Assembly (NCBI RefSeq): GCF_000814905.1
Contig: NZ_JXAG01000052.1
Coordinates: 62,001 to 126,000 of the forward strand
Direction of reading: 5' to 3'
DNA from: Enterobacter sp. Bisph1
Lineage (GTDB): Bacteria > Pseudomonadota > Gammaproteobacteria > Enterobacterales > Enterobacteriaceae
Length of the DNA: 64,000 nt
This document shows positions 35,128-45,730 of this stretch, piece by piece. The position numbers were made by a program, and so were the translations under genes. Every line of letters starts with the position of its first letter. Position 1 is the stretch's first letter. The notes below the pieces were generated by a model. It saw only the letters and a list, made by a program, of their open reading frames with translations. It did not search any database and had not been told where the DNA came from.

Positions 35128-35838
35128 TCATTCCTGCTGCCACTGCTTATTCACCACGATGGTGGAAAAATAGGGTAAAGGCTGAGCATCCGGCACGTCA
35201 CGAAGTTGCCGCCAGCAGGCTTCACCCGGCAGCGTCGCTTCCGCCATCATCAGGGCATGGTCCAGCAGCCCCGCTTCATCCAGCAAGGCTTTGATGCGCG
35301 GGAAACGACCATATACTTTCATCAGCACCAGGCTGTCGTGCTGGCGCAGCGCCTGGCGGATATCGTTTTCCGGCGCCGTACAGGAGATAACCGCCAGCGA
35401 CTGTTGCTCCATCGCCAGCGGCATCTGCGTGCGCGCGGCAATGGCGGCAAACGAAGTCACGCCGGGGATAATCTCAATGGATTGCGGGTCCGGCAGGCGT
35501 TGCAGCAAAAACACCCAGGTGCTGAATAACATCCCATCGCCCAGGGTAATAAAACCGACCTGCTTACCGGCCTGCACCTCCGCCGTCAGCGCGCAAGCGA
35601 CCTCATCCCACACCGCTTCTTTGGTTTCACTGTCGGCACTCATGGGAAAATGGCAGCAGCGCACTTCAGTTTTATCCGTGATATATTCCCGCACAATCGA
35701 CAGCGCCAGGCTATCGCCGCCTTTACGTCCGGCCGGAGCATACAGCACATCGAGCTGGCCAAGAATACGTGCACCGCGCACGGTAATCAGATCCGCCGCC
35801 CCCGGCCCGGTACTGATGGCATACAGTTTCCCACTCAT
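35128..35838 (-). CDS. cbiL: Cobalt-precorrin-2 C(20)-methyltransferase CbiL
   Basis: 236 residues, SAM-dependent tetrapyrrole methylase fold: ISTGPGAADLITVRGARIL at the start and FITLGDGMLFSTWVFL, IIPGVTSFAAIAA. Start overlaps the cbiK stop (ATGA). The gene lacks any downstream coupling partner; the next gene begins after 91 bp of untranslated sequence. Confidence 0.95.
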   Translation of the reverse strand: MSGKLYAISTGPGAADLITVRGARILGQLDVLYAPAGRKGGDSLALSIVREYITDKTEVRCCHFPMSADSETKEAVWDEVACALTAEVQAGKQVGFITLGDGMLFSTWVFLLQRLPDPQSIEIIPGVTSFAAIAARTQMPLAMEQQSLAVISCTAPENDIRQALRQHDSLVLMKVYGRFPRIKALLDEAGLLDHALMMAEATLPGEACWRQLRDVPDAQPLPYFSTIVVNKQWQQE

Positions 35839-36629
35839 GCCGCCACCTCCAGTTGCTGGCTTAACGCCTGTTGTAAATGCGCAACGAACATCGCGCGAAT
35901 CGCGGCGTTTTCACCTAACCCCTGCAGCCACGGCGTGGCGCTAATACCGGCCTGCGCAAACTGCATTTTCCATGAATCGTCGTCGTCCGAGGCCATATCA
36001 TTAATCGCATGATCGCCTGCTACCAGCATCAGCGGCATCAGATGCACCGCTTTTACCCCTTCCTGACGCAGACTTTCGATAACGAGATTGATTTCCGGGT
36101 AACTCTCTACCGCGCCGACCCGCGCCGGAAAGCGCTGCGCCGTCATCATATGGTCTAAACAGGCATACGCCGCAAAGGCGTGATGGCTGGTACCGTGCCC
36201 CATAAACACCACGCGTTCATCTGCGGCAACCGGCGGCATCTGGCTTGCCAGGGCCTGCATCAACTGCTGGTAATCCCCATGACGGGAAAGCAGCGGCGCG
36301 CCAATGACCAGCCGTTTAAACAGCGGCCGCAGGCTTTGCGCTTCCCGTACCAGTTTGTCGTATTCGTCGCCGTTAATAATGTGCAGCGACTGGATGGCCA
36401 CATCCTGATACCCCAGTTCTGCCAGCTTTTGTAGTGCTTCCAGCGGCGTATCGATGTGCAGATTATCGCGCTGTTTTAGCTTGCGAATGATCATGCCAGA
36501 GGTGAAGGCGCGAAACAGGGTCCGATCCGGGCAACTGGCCGCCAGTTCCTGCTCGCAGGCGGCAATGTTCTTTTCACGGGTGTCGTGATAGCTGGTACCG
36601 AAGCTAACGACCAACAGGGCTTTTTTCAT
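35835..36629 (-). CDS. cbiK: Anaerobic cobalt chelatase CbiK
   Basis: 264 residues. Inserts Co(II) into sirohydrochlorin, committing it to B12. Start at 36629 (MKKALLVVSFGTSY) with AAGGAGAG upstream; the longer frame from 36683 lies in cbiJ. Metal-site His in FMGHGTSHHAFAAY (about 145) and in VAGDHAINDMASDDDD (about 207). Presence of CbiK rather than CbiX is typical of enteric bacteria and shows the early-cobalt, anaerobic route. Confidence 0.95.
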   Translation of the reverse strand: MKKALLVVSFGTSYHDTREKNIAACEQELAASCPDRTLFRAFTSGMIIRKLKQRDNLHIDTPLEALQKLAELGYQDVAIQSLHIINGDEYDKLVREAQSLRPLFKRLVIGAPLLSRHGDYQQLMQALASQMPPVAADERVVFMGHGTSHHAFAAYACLDHMMTAQRFPARVGAVESYPEINLVIESLRQEGVKAVHLMPLMLVAGDHAINDMASDDDDSWKMQFAQAGISATPWLQGLGENAAIRAMFVAHLQQALSQQLEVAA

Positions 36630-36639
36630 CTCTCTCTCC

Positions 36640-37425
36640 TTACTGCGCCGCCAGCCAGCGCTGCAACCGCATGGCGAAGGCATCCTGACCGTTGAGTAAT
36701 TCCTCTCCCGTCACCACAGGTTGCGGGCGGGCAATAACAATGCACGGAATGTTCGCTTCCAGCGCGGGGGCGATTTTTTCCACATAGCCACCCTCTGCGC
36801 CGGAGGCTTTGGTGATCATCACCTCAACCCGGTACTGGCGATAAAACGCGGCGTTAAATTCAGCGCTGAACGGGCCGCAGAGGGCGAAAATGTCCCCCAC
36901 GCCGAAGCCAAGTTCGGTGCATTGAGCAATCACCTCCGCCACCGGCAGCACGCGCGCCAGCAGGGTTTTACCCGCCAGTCCCGCACGCCAGCGCGGCAGA
37001 TCTTTGCTGCCGGTGGTCAGCAGAATACGTTCCCCCAACGCTTGCGCTGTGGCGCAGGCCTCTTCCAGCGTGGCGACATAAAACAGTAACGGATGGGTCA
37101 GCTCGGGCATTTGCTCAGGACGCTGATAGCGGCTGAGTAACACCTGTGCCTGCGCGCAGGCCGCGGCGATATTGCGGCTGACGATCTCGGCATAGGGGTG
37201 AGAGGCATCAATCACCCAGCGCGTGTTATTTTCCTGCAGCCACGCCGCCATCTCATCGGCCTCCAGCCGTCCGCAGCGTACCCGACCTTGAATATTGCCC
37301 GCCAGTTGTTGTCCCGTCGGCGTCGCCACCGATAAGGTGTAAGGCACACCGGCGGCGTCGAGCTGCTGGCAAACCTGCCGCGCATCGCCAGTACCGCCAA
37401 TCACCAGCACCTCACCCGCCGTCAC
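36640..37425 (-). CDS. cbiJ: Cobalt-precorrin-6A reductase CbiJ
   Basis: 261 residues. Reduces cobalt-precorrin-6A with a pyridine nucleotide. LVIGGTGDARQVCQQL nucleotide-binding start, WVIDASHPYAEIVSRN, LLTTGSKDL. The start is GTG at 37425, overlapping the cbiH stop (GTGA). Confidence 0.94.
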   Translation of the reverse strand: MTAGEVLVIGGTGDARQVCQQLDAAGVPYTLSVATPTGQQLAGNIQGRVRCGRLEADEMAAWLQENNTRWVIDASHPYAEIVSRNIAAACAQAQVLLSRYQRPEQMPELTHPLLFYVATLEEACATAQALGERILLTTGSKDLPRWRAGLAGKTLLARVLPVAEVIAQCTELGFGVGDIFALCGPFSAEFNAAFYRQYRVEVMITKASGAEGGYVEKIAPALEANIPCIVIARPQPVVTGEELLNGQDAFAMRLQRWLAAQ

Positions 37426-38147
37426 AGTGTGTAGCCCCTGGGAGTGATCATCAGGCCGTTTTGCACGTAGGTGGCGCGGTTACCGACAATCACCAGGCTG
37501 GTCATGTCGACGGATGCAAAATCCATCTCACCGAGAGTGGTGAGCCATTTTTCCTCTTTCTTACGTCCGGCGGATTTGACAACGCCCACCGGCGTGTCGG
37601 CGCGCTTGCTGGCGGCGAGCAGTTCAAAGGCGCGCGCCAGATGGCCTTCGCGCCCCCGGCTGCGCGGGTTATAGAAGCAGATAACGAAATCCGCCTCGCC
37701 TGCGGCAATAATACGTTTTTCAATCACCGACCACGGCGTCATTAAGTCGCTGAGGCTGATATGGCAAAAGTCATGCATCAGCGGCGCGCCGAGCAGCGCG
37801 GCGGCGGCGATACTGGCGGTCATGCCCGGTATCAGCCGTACTTCAACATCCAGCTGCTGTTTGCCCACCAATTCCAGCACCAGCCCGGCCATGCCGTAGA
37901 TCCCGGCGTCGCCGCTGCTGATCAGCGCGACATTGTGCCCCGCCTGCGCCAGTTCAATCGCCGCCTGGCAGCGCTCGATCTCTTTGCACATGCCGGTTTT
38001 GATCACCTGTTTATCGCCGGTAAAGGCTTTCACCAGATGGGTGTAGGTTTTGTAACCCACCACAATCTCTGCCGCCTGCAGCGCTTCAACGGCTTCCATG
38101 GTCATCATCGCCTGTGAGCCGGGGCCAATCCCGATTACCGTTAACAT
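37422..38147 (-). CDS. cbiH: Precorrin-3B C(17)-methyltransferase CbiH
   Basis: 241 residues, tetrapyrrole methylase: GIGPGSQAMMTMEAVEAL, ISSGDAGIYGMAGLVLE, IPGMTASIAAAALLGAPL. Catalyses ring contraction plus C17 methylation together with CbiG chemistry. Its start overlaps the cbiG end by 7 bp. Confidence 0.95.
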   Translation of the reverse strand: MLTVIGIGPGSQAMMTMEAVEALQAAEIVVGYKTYTHLVKAFTGDKQVIKTGMCKEIERCQAAIELAQAGHNVALISSGDAGIYGMAGLVLELVGKQQLDVEVRLIPGMTASIAAAALLGAPLMHDFCHISLSDLMTPWSVIEKRIIAAGEADFVICFYNPRSRGREGHLARAFELLAASKRADTPVGVVKSAGRKKEEKWLTTLGEMDFASVDMTSLVIVGNRATYVQNGLMITPRGYTL

Positions 38148-39202
38148 CTGTGTGAAACTCCTAAAGTGATGGTTACGCCCTGTTCGCGCAGGGTTTCGCC
38201 AATCAGTTGCCCCCCGCTCATTAACCAGGCCGCCGGGCCGGAAACGCTGCCAACGTCGGTAATCTGGCGCACAAACGCCGAGACGGGAAAATGGTGTTCA
38301 TGCGCTCGCAGCGCTTCGGCGCTAAATACCTCAAACGGCAACGCCAGGCTCTGCGCCAGTTGGATTAGCCCTGGCTCATCGCGCTTAAGGCTAATGCTGC
38401 CGATGGCGCTAAGGGCAAGCGGATCGAGACCTTCTGTTTGCAACTGCTGGCGCAACAGCGCACAGAGCAGCGCAGAAGGCGTGTCGCGCCGACAGCCGAT
38501 CCCCGCCACGATGCGTTTTGGCACCAGCTTGAAAACCGGTACGGGCAACGGCGGCAGCGCGGCTTGCAGAGTGACGCAAATCAGCGCGTCGAGTTCTGGC
38601 AATGCCGCAAGGCTTTCCACCGCAATAAAACCGCGGGTATCGCATTGCCCTAACGCCTCGCGCAGCGCCGCCTCGCCCCACAGGCCAACGCGTTTACCGC
38701 TCACCAGCATCTGGTTTATCTTTTTCACCGCCGCACGAAAATTTTCCATGCGCGCATCAAGCTCAATGGCCAGCATATCCAGCGCCGCCAGTTCGTTGAC
38801 ATCGGTGGCGGTGGTGATCACCGGATCGGCCCCCAGCAGGCCCGCGAGATAACGGGTCAGCGCATTTGCGCCACCGTGATGACCGGAAAGCAGGCTGATC
38901 ACATGCTGCCCGCGCTCATCCATGACGATCACCGCCGGATCGTGAAACTTATCCTGCAGCAGCGGCGCGAGGCTGCGTACCACAATACCGGTCGCACCAA
39001 TCACGATCAGTGCCGAAAAACAACTGAATGCGTGACGCAGAGTTTGCGCAAAACTCCCCTGGAAGGGTTGAAACCCCTCGGTGAGCAGCGCCTCGCTGGT
39101 GTAGCAGGTTAGCGGCAGCACCGCGCGCAGACGCGCCGCCAGCGCGACGCCGCCCGGCGTCAGGCAAAACAGCGCGATGGACTCAGGCTTTACGGTATTC
39201 AT
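38141..39202 (-). CDS. cbiG: Cobalt-precorrin-5A hydrolase CbiG
   Basis: 353 residues (Salmonella CbiG 351). Opens the delta-lactone of cobalt-precorrin-5A and releases acetaldehyde. [38 protein letters not shown] and GIGCRRDTP are family motifs. Start at 39202 ([18 protein letters not shown]), inside the cbiF 3' end. Confidence 0.95.
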   Translation of the reverse strand: MNTVKPESIALFCLTPGGVALAARLRAVLPLTCYTSEALLTEGFQPFQGSFAQTLRHAFSCFSALIVIGATGIVVRSLAPLLQDKFHDPAVIVMDERGQHVISLLSGHHGGANALTRYLAGLLGADPVITTATDVNELAALDMLAIELDARMENFRAAVKKINQMLVSGKRVGLWGEAALREALGQCDTRGFIAVESLAALPELDALICVTLQAALPPLPVPVFKLVPKRIVAGIGCRRDTPSALLCALLRQQLQTEGLDPLALSAIGSISLKRDEPGLIQLAQSLALPFEVFSAEALRAHEHHFPVSAFVRQITDVGSVSGPAAWLMSGGQLIGETLREQGVTITLGVSHRC

Positions 39203-39956
39203 GACTAAAATCTGCCGCATAGAGCCGGGAGTAGTGATACTCCTCGCCGAGGAACGCGCCGACGAGGATCAGCGCCGTTTTGCGGATCCCGGCGTCGCGC
39301 ACCTTATCGGCAATATCCGCCAGCGTGCCGCGCACCGTCTGGCTTTCCGGCCAGGTCGCTTTATAAATAACCGCAACCGGCGTGGTGGCCGGGTAACCGC
39401 CGTCAATTAAGCGTTCTGCCACGCGGTGAATGCGCTGTACCGAGAGGTAAATGGCCATTGAAGTCTGATGGCGGGCGAACGCTTCCAGCTTTTCACGTTC
39501 CGGCACCGGCGTGCGCCCTTCGAGGCGGGTGATAATCAGGCTTTGCGACACCTCCGGCACGGTGTATTCCACGCCCAGTTCCGCCGCCGCGCCGAGAAAC
39601 GCGCTTACGCCGGGTACCACCTGCCAGGCAATGCCGCGACGGGTTAAGGCTTCTCCCTGCTCGCGTACCGAACCGTAAAGCGAGACATCGCCGGTTTGCA
39701 GGCGTACCACCACTTTTCCGGCTTCAACGCCCGCCTGCATCAGGTCGATGATTTGTTCGAGATGCAACTCTGCGCTGTCATGACACTGCGCCTCGGGTGG
39801 GCAGTACTCCAGCAGTTCGGTATTGATAAGTGAACCGGCGTAGATAACCACCTGCGCCTGTTGCAACAGGCGATACCCTTTCAGGGTGATCAGTTCCGTG
39901 TCGCCCGGCCCGGCACCTACAAACCAGACGGTTTGCTCCGCGATATTGTCATCCAT
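39183..39956 (-). CDS. cbiF: Cobalt-precorrin-4 C(11)-methyltransferase CbiF
   Basis: 257 residues, the Salmonella length. Tetrapyrrole methylase: [49 protein letters not shown]. Start at 39956, whose ATG lies within the cbiT stop region (CATGGATGA); the longer frame to 40025 has no homology. Confidence 0.96.
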   Translation of the reverse strand: MDDNIAEQTVWFVGAGPGDTELITLKGYRLLQQAQVVIYAGSLINTELLEYCPPEAQCHDSAELHLEQIIDLMQAGVEAGKVVVRLQTGDVSLYGSVREQGEALTRRGIAWQVVPGVSAFLGAAAELGVEYTVPEVSQSLIITRLEGRTPVPEREKLEAFARHQTSMAIYLSVQRIHRVAERLIDGGYPATTPVAVIYKATWPESQTVRGTLADIADKVRDAGIRKTALILVGAFLGEEYHYSRLYAADFSHEYRKA

Positions 39957-40518
39957 GAGGGTGCTCCTTTTCACAAGACAGCAAAAAAACAGGATTATGG
40001 GGTTTGAAGTAGTGACCGCTGCCAAGGGCGGTCAGCACAGAGACCTGCAGCTGCTGGCACTCCAGCGCCGTCACCGGGCTACACGTCAAGTGGCTGAGCG
40101 CTGCGCTAAGGTTTTCCTGCAGGATAAAGGTCATTACCAGCCGTCCGCCGGGATTGAGCTGTGCCAGCGACCAGTCGATAAGCTGCGTCAGATGACCGCC
40201 GCTGCCGCCCATAAATACCGCATCCGCAGAACGTTCAATAAACAGGGGGGCTGCGCCAGGCAGCAGCGTGATATTGCGACAGGCAAACCGCTGGCAGTTC
40301 TCCTCCAGCAAGCCAAGGGCCGCCGGATTGCGCTCAATTGCCGTCACCTGTAATTGCGGGTTGGCCAGCGCCGCCTCAATGCTCACGCTGCCGGTGCCGG
40401 CACCAACATCAATCAGATGGCGGGCGTCATGCAGCGCCAGCTTCGACAGCGCCAGCGCGCGCACCGCTTCTTTGGTCATCGGCACCTTTTCGCCACGAAT
40501 AAACCACTCATCTTTCAT
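39949..40518 (-). CDS. cbiT: Cobalt-precorrin-6B C(15)-methyltransferase (decarboxylating) CbiT
   Basis: 189 residues. Class I SAM methyltransferase: [32 protein letters not shown]. Methylates C15 and removes the C12 carboxyl; works with CbiE, which overlaps it upstream (the two are one protein, CobL, in aerobic organisms). Confidence 0.96.
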   Translation of the reverse strand: MKDEWFIRGEKVPMTKEAVRALALSKLALHDARHLIDVGAGTGSVSIEAALANPQLQVTAIERNPAALGLLEENCQRFACRNITLLPGAAPLFIERSADAVFMGGSGGHLTQLIDWSLAQLNPGGRLVMTFILQENLSAALSHLTCSPVTALECQQLQVSVLTALGSGHYFKPHNPVFLLSCEKEHPHG

Positions 40519-41113
40519 TAAGGATCACCACCACATTCATCTCGTAATGCGCCTGCACCTGCGCCGGGCGCAACCGGTGAATACGCTCGTTGTCCAAACT
40601 TAAGTTTTCGCCTATCACCAGCCAGCACTGTTCTGCCCCGCGGGCGATTAACGCCTCGGCAATGGCTTTTGGCCCGCACTGTTTATCCGTCACCATCGCC
40701 ACCTTGCTGGCGCGTGCCAGCGCATCGAAATCGACCTCGCGCCCGTGGCTGCTGGTGAGCCAGATATCATTCATATCGATGCCGGTGCGCGCGCAGAGAT
40801 ACTGCACGGCGCTGATACCGGGAATAATGCGTAACGCGTCAAGGCCGAAGTGCGCCACCAGCCGCGTACCGATGCCGTAAAACAGCGGGTCGCCGGAAGC
40901 CAGCACCACGACCTTGCGCGCACGTTGGTTTTCAAGCCAGGTCAGCAGCGCGGGGATATCCGCATCCAGCACCCGCACTTCCCCCGCGAAGCTGGCAAAC
41001 TGCGCCAGATGGCGTTTTGCACCTACCAGCACGTCTGCCTGCGCCACTGCTTCCAGCGCCTGCGGCGTTATCAGCGCCAGGTTGCCCGGCCCCATTCCGG
41101 CGACGGTTAACAT
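40508..41113 (-). CDS. cbiE: Cobalt-precorrin-7 C(5)-methyltransferase CbiE
   Basis: 201 residues, tetrapyrrole methylase: [46 protein letters not shown]. Overlaps cbiD by 7 bp and cbiT by 11 bp. Confidence 0.96.
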   Translation of the reverse strand: MLTVAGMGPGNLALITPQALEAVAQADVLVGAKRHLAQFASFAGEVRVLDADIPALLTWLENQRARKVVVLASGDPLFYGIGTRLVAHFGLDALRIIPGISAVQYLCARTGIDMNDIWLTSSHGREVDFDALARASKVAMVTDKQCGPKAIAEALIARGAEQCWLVIGENLSLDNERIHRLRPAQVQAHYEMNVVVILNER

Positions 41114-42246
41114 TGCAGATCCCCGGCAATCGTCGCCAGAGGGCGATTCGCCCCCAGCACTTTGTTATCAAAGGAGAACAGCACGGCATCGCACTGGGGT
41201 AGGTTTTGTGTAAAACGCAGCCGCTGCGCGATACGCTGGCAAATGCGCGTTGCCAGGTGGTTATACAGGTGGCTGAAACCGGCGGCGTCGATATGCTCCA
41301 TTGCCGCTTCGGTGGTGGCGCATTCGCTAACGGCCACTAACAGCGCGTGGGGTGCGCCGAGCAGCGCCAGATGGGCGACCAGCGTCTCCATGCGCCCGTC
41401 GGCAATATGGCTGTGGGTATGAAAGATCCCGGCGGCGATTTTCACCAGCTTGCCGGGATGGCCGACCAGCACAATCTGTCGGTAACCGAGGCGTACCGCT
41501 TCATCAATCATGTAGCCGACAAAGTTACTCATTGTCACCACGACTTCACCGCTGACGGCGAGCTGCTCGCGCACAAAACGCTCGCCGTGATTGCCGGGCA
41601 CCAGCACCACGCGATCCAGCCCGGCGGCGCGTTTTTGCTCCAGCTCTAAGGCCAGCGAGCGTTTCCAGCTCTCTTCCGACATCGGGGTCACAATGCCGGT
41701 GGTGCCGATAATCGAGATCCCGCCGATAATACCGAGCCTGCCGTTATAGGTTTTTTTCGCCCGTTCTTCCCCTTCCGGGGCAAAAATTTCGACCTCTGCG
41801 CCGCGCGTCGGGCCAATCGCTTCCCGTACGGCAGCTTCAATAGTCTGGCGCGGCGTGCGATTGATCGCCGCTTCTCCCACCGCCAGGCCAATGCCTTTGC
41901 GGGTTACGGTACCGACGCCTTCGCCGCCGCGCAGGGTGATAGCGCCATTTTCATTGAGCGTGACGCGGGCAAAAATCAGCATTCCGTGGGTGGCATCGAC
42001 ATCATCGCCCCCGTCTTTGCGGATAGCGGCAACGGCCTGCTGCACTGTCACATGCGGGCATTCGACGTTGAGGTGCAGCGTGACGCCCGAGGGGGTGACA
42101 ATCGATACCTGATGGATCAGATGCTGGCGCAACACCATCAGCGCGGCGACTTTTGCCGCTGCGGTAGCGCAGGATCCGGTGGTATAGCCTTTACGCAGCG
42201 CTTTGCCGTTGTGCCACACCGGCTCCATGGCGGTTGGCTCGCTCAT
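41107..42246 (-). CDS. cbiD: Cobalt-precorrin-5B C(1)-methyltransferase CbiD
   Basis: 379 residues. [19 protein letters not shown] is the family signature; [20 protein letters not shown] in the centre. Unique fold, SAM-dependent C1 methylation. Its start overlaps the cbiC stop (ATGA). Confidence 0.96.
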   Translation of the reverse strand: MSEPTAMEPVWHNGKALRKGYTTGSCATAAAKVAALMVLRQHLIHQVSIVTPSGVTLHLNVECPHVTVQQAVAAIRKDGGDDVDATHGMLIFARVTLNENGAITLRGGEGVGTVTRKGIGLAVGEAAINRTPRQTIEAAVREAIGPTRGAEVEIFAPEGEERAKKTYNGRLGIIGGISIIGTTGIVTPMSEESWKRSLALELEQKRAAGLDRVVLVPGNHGERFVREQLAVSGEVVVTMSNFVGYMIDEAVRLGYRQIVLVGHPGKLVKIAAGIFHTHSHIADGRMETLVAHLALLGAPHALLVAVSECATTEAAMEHIDAAGFSHLYNHLATRICQRIAQRLRFTQNLPQCDAVLFSFDNKVLGANRPLATIAGDLQC

Positions 42247-42875
42247 TGCGCCTTCCGCAGGCTGTAAAGCAGCGCATTGATAATCGCCGCCGCGACGTTA
42301 CTGCCGCCCTTGCGCCCGCGCGCGGCAATCGCCGGAAGCCCGCTCTCGACCAGGGCATCTTTTGACTCTGCCGCGCCGACAAAACCAACCGGTACGCCCA
42401 CGACACCTTCTACCGCCGTGTTGTCTTCCAGCAGGCGAAACAGCGCGGTCGGCGCATTACCAAATACAAACACTTTGCGCCCCTCTTCCCCCAGCGCCAG
42501 ATCCACCGCCGCCATCGAGCGGGTAATGCCATCGGCTTTCGCTCTACGCACCACCCGCAGGTCGCTGATATAGCAGCGCACTTCGCCGCCAAACTGTGCC
42601 AGCAACGTTTTATTAATCCCGGAAAGGGCCATGGTGGTATCGGTATAGAGCGTACAGCCCTGTTTAATGGCGGCGCAGAGGCGATCCAGCGCATCGGGTG
42701 AAAAATACAAAATATCGAGCCAGTCGAAATCGGCGGTGGTGTGAATCACGCGTTTGATCACCGCTTCATGCAGCGGGCTGGCGAAACGGTAGTCGGGGCG
42801 AGTCTGTTTGATGATGTCGTCGATAATAAGAAAACTTTTGGCTTCAATCGCCTGCGGTTGGTGTAAATAGTCCAT
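42243..42875 (-). CDS. cbiC: Cobalt-precorrin-8 methylmutase CbiC
   Basis: 210 residues, the Salmonella length. Moves the C11 methyl group to C12, giving cobyrinic acid. Catalytic His in [14 protein letters not shown] (about 43); [11 protein letters not shown] and [13 protein letters not shown] motifs. Start at 42875 with AAGGAG upstream; longer frame lies in cbiB. Confidence 0.96.
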   Translation of the reverse strand: MDYLHQPQAIEAKSFLIIDDIIKQTRPDYRFASPLHEAVIKRVIHTTADFDWLDILYFSPDALDRLCAAIKQGCTLYTDTTMALSGINKTLLAQFGGEVRCYISDLRVVRRAKADGITRSMAAVDLALGEEGRKVFVFGNAPTALFRLLEDNTAVEGVVGVPVGFVGAAESKDALVESGLPAIAARGRKGGSNVAAAIINALLYSLRKAQ

Positions 42876-42886
42876 TTTCTTTCTCC

Positions 42887-43843
42887 TTATGCGCCTGTAA
42901 GGGTGAGATGGATCAGCGCAAACAGCGCCAGGGCCAGCACGGCGGCCAGCCACATCATGCGGATCGTGCGCGGGATATCATCAGGCGAAATGGCGCGCTG
43001 TTCATCGCCAATCCATGGTTTTTCGACGCGCTCGCCGAAGTAATCGTTTGGCCCGCCAAGACGTACGCCGAGCGCGCCGGCAACGGTGCCTTCCGGCCAG
43101 GCGCAATTCGGGCTGCTGTGCTGCTTACGATCGCGAAAACCAATACGCAGCGCTGAGCGGGCATCCAGCCGACAGAGCCAGGCCGCCGCGCTGAATAGCA
43201 ACCAGCTCAGGCGCGCCGGAATAAAATTAGCCACATCGTCCAGCCGGGCGCTGACCATGCCAATGGCGCGGTACTTTTCATGCTTGTAGCCGACCATCGA
43301 ATCCAGCGTATTGACCGCTTTATAAGCCATTGCCAGCGGCGCGCCGCCGAGGAGCAGAAAGAACAGCGGCGCGATGACACCGTCAACGGTGTTCTCCGCC
43401 ACCGTTTCCACCACCGCGCGGGTGATTTGCGGCGGCTGCAGCTGCGCGGTATCGCGCCCGACGATCCACGCTAGCTGTTCGCGGCTTTCAGCCAGCTTTC
43501 CCTGCCGCAGCGGCGTTTCCACCGCCCGGGCCATATCCGCCAGGCAACGGGTCGCCAGCGCGGTATAGATAATCCATACGTCCACGCACCAGCCGAACCA
43601 CGGGTGAATAGCATTTGCCAGCGCCAGCACGCACCAGGCCGTGCCCCAGGTGACACCGACCACCGCCAGCCACATCACACCGCCGCCAATGCGCAGCGCG
43701 CGGTCGCTGTGGCAACAGCGGCGCACGGCCCGCTGCAGCAGATTGATAAGCGCGCCTATCCAGCGCACCGGGTGCGGCCAGTGCGGCGGATCGCCCAGCA
43801 GACGATCGAGTAGAAATGCCAGCGCCCAGGCAAGCAGCGTCAT
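42887..43843 (-). CDS. cbiB: Adenosylcobinamide-phosphate synthase CbiB
   Basis: 318 residues, membrane protein joining aminopropanol (phosphate) to cobyric acid. LDRLLGDPPHWPHPVRWIG start, ETVAENTVDGVIAPLFF, NTLDSMVGYKHEKYRAIG motifs; four or five hydrophobic segments. Uses the product of the PduX-CobD branch, whose kinase gene pduX is encoded divergently at 45731. Overlaps cbiA by ATGA. Confidence 0.96.
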   Translation of the reverse strand: MTLLAWALAFLLDRLLGDPPHWPHPVRWIGALINLLQRAVRRCCHSDRALRIGGGVMWLAVVGVTWGTAWCVLALANAIHPWFGWCVDVWIIYTALATRCLADMARAVETPLRQGKLAESREQLAWIVGRDTAQLQPPQITRAVVETVAENTVDGVIAPLFFLLLGGAPLAMAYKAVNTLDSMVGYKHEKYRAIGMVSARLDDVANFIPARLSWLLFSAAAWLCRLDARSALRIGFRDRKQHSSPNCAWPEGTVAGALGVRLGGPNDYFGERVEKPWIGDEQRAISPDDIPRTIRMMWLAAVLALALFALIHLTLTGA

Positions 43844-45219
43844 TGCGTGCTCCTTGCAGCGGCAAACCAGCGCGTTAGCATCAGCGGGCGTTGGGCGAAG
43901 TGAAGATGCAGATAGCTGGCGAAGGTGTTGCCCACCTGCCAGCCACCCTGCCAGCGCTTTAACACTTCGCCATCGCGGGTTTTATGACAGTCGAACAGCG
44001 CTGCCGTACGCGGGGAAAAGTCGGAGTAGTGGAATTCATGGCCGCGCAGGGTTTCGCCCGTCGCCGCCAGCAGGGTCGGCTGCCGCGCACGGGCTTCGCA
44101 GTAGCCAAAACGGGTAAGCTTGTTGCCCATCCGGCTGTCGCCGGGAATTACGCCAACCATTGGCCAAACTTCGTCCTGGGCATCACGCAGCGTATCGCCA
44201 AGGTACATCAGCCCGCCGCATTCGGCGTAGATCGCCACGCCGCGCTGGTGGGCGGCGCGTATGGCTTGTCGCATCGAACTGTTTTCAGACAGTGCGCGGG
44301 CATGCAGTTCGGGATAGCCGCCGCCGAGCCACAGCATCTGACACGCCGGCAACGCCGCGTCGCGCAGCGGGCTAAAACGCACAATCCGCACCCCTGCGCG
44401 TTCCAGTAAGTCGAGATTATCCGGGTAGTAAAAGTTAAAGGCCTCATCATAAGCCAGCGCCAGCGTCAGCCCGGCACCCTCTTCACTTTGCGGCATCGTC
44501 GGCATGTGCCCCGGCGGTAAATGGCTTATTCGGCTTATCGCCAGAAGCTGGTCGATATCGACGGTCTGCGCCAGACGTTCGGCAAAAGCCTGCCAGGGTC
44601 GGGGATCGGTGTCGGATTCCTGCGCCGTCAGCAGGCCAAGGTGGCGTTCCGGCAATGTAATATCGGCAGAGAGGGGCACATAACCGAGAACCGGGATTGC
44701 GCAGTAGCGCTCAATGGCCTGTTTAAGCAGTTGAAAATGGCTGTCGCGGCTAACGCGGTTGATGATAACGCCGGCAATATTGAGGTGTGGATCGAAGTGC
44801 TGAAAGCCAAGCACTGTGGCGGCAATTGAGGTGGAAACCCCTTTGCCATCGACCAGCAGAATAACCGGCACGCCCAGCTGTTTGGCCAATGCGGCGCTGC
44901 TGCAGTAGTCCGGGTTTGTGCCGTAGCCGTCATACAGCCCCATCACGCCTTCAATCACCGCCACATCGCAGGCGGCAAGGTGGTGGCAAAAGAGCGCATT
45001 CAGGGTGGATTCAGGCAGCATAAAGCTGTCGAGGTTGCGCGAAGCGACACCGGAAACGGCGCGGTGCCAGGCGGTATCGATGTAATCCGGCCCGACTTTG
45101 CAAGGCTGCACGCGCAGGCCACGGTGTTTAAAGGCAGCAAGAAGCCCCAGCGTAACGGTGGTTTTCCCACACCCGCTGCCGGTTCCGGCAAGGATAAAGG
45201 CGCTGCGTCTCTCTGGCAT
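43840..45219 (-). CDS. cbiA: Cobyrinic acid a,c-diamide synthase CbiA
   Basis: 459 residues. First gene of the operon; amidates the a and c side chains. P-loop LAGTGSGCGKTTVTLGLL, NPDYCSSAAL-like core, C-terminal glutaminase with nucleophile Cys in YAECGGLMYLG and His in YLHLHFA. Start at 45219 (MPERRSAFILAG); GACAGGA lies very close to the ATG, a weak ribosome site that fits riboswitch control by sequestering translation start. The longer frame to 45309 runs into the riboswitch. Confidence 0.95.
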   Translation of the reverse strand: MPERRSAFILAGTGSGCGKTTVTLGLLAAFKHRGLRVQPCKVGPDYIDTAWHRAVSGVASRNLDSFMLPESTLNALFCHHLAACDVAVIEGVMGLYDGYGTNPDYCSSAALAKQLGVPVILLVDGKGVSTSIAATVLGFQHFDPHLNIAGVIINRVSRDSHFQLLKQAIERYCAIPVLGYVPLSADITLPERHLGLLTAQESDTDPRPWQAFAERLAQTVDIDQLLAISRISHLPPGHMPTMPQSEEGAGLTLALAYDEAFNFYYPDNLDLLERAGVRIVRFSPLRDAALPACQMLWLGGGYPELHARALSENSSMRQAIRAAHQRGVAIYAECGGLMYLGDTLRDAQDEVWPMVGVIPGDSRMGNKLTRFGYCEARARQPTLLAATGETLRGHEFHYSDFSPRTAALFDCHKTRDGEVLKRWQGGWQVGNTFASYLHLHFAQRPLMLTRWFAAARSTQ

Positions 45220-45327
45220 TCCTGTCACCCGTGACGGGCGGAAAGATGAGGTCAGACGTGCGTATGCCCGGTTCACAGACCGTACGCTACTGAGCAACTC
45301 ACTTCCCACCGAAGTTGTTGATATTGT

Positions 45328-45490
45328 CCATCAGGTCGGTCTTCTGGCTTAGCGTCATCCTCACCCGTCCTTCCCGATCTGGCGATCAGTGGCATTTTCG
45401 GGGTTGTCAGCATCACAGCAGCGGGGGCTGCGGAGGATTCTCACCTCCTTCCCTACCGCACAAACGGCGGCAAAACCTGTTGGCTACAGC
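45328..45490 (-). promoter_or_regulatory. Cobalamin (AdoCbl) riboswitch upstream of cbiA
   Basis: Minus strand, in order: GGGAAGGAGGTGAGAATCC, GCAGCCCCCGCTGCTGTGA, GCCACTG, GGGAAGG, and the B12 box AAGCCAGAAGACCGACCTG. These are the conserved core elements in the correct order about 110 bp before the cbiA ATG. It should switch off the whole cbi-cob operon when B12 is plentiful. Confidence 0.95.
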
Positions 45491-45730
45491 GTCAGACTGC
45501 AACAGTCTGACTTTTCTCTGCAATACGCTTGCAGCGCAGAGAATTAAAAACCGCTGCAGTTTATCGTCGCACCACGCGGCATTTGTTGCGCTACGACAAT
45601 GTATTGCTCACCCTGATTAATCAAGCCCTGAATTATTAAGCCCCGGTGAAAATTATGTGTGGCAACAAGGAGCTGGCATCTCGCCACCTGAAATGCCACT
45701 ATCCGGGTTTTCAATTTCCAGGAGAGTTCA

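Noticed and set aside
31548..45352. Many long plus-strand frames opposite the cbi-cob genes
   Set aside because: Antisense shadows of high-GC coding sequence; every minus-strand gene there is a recognised full-length enzyme.
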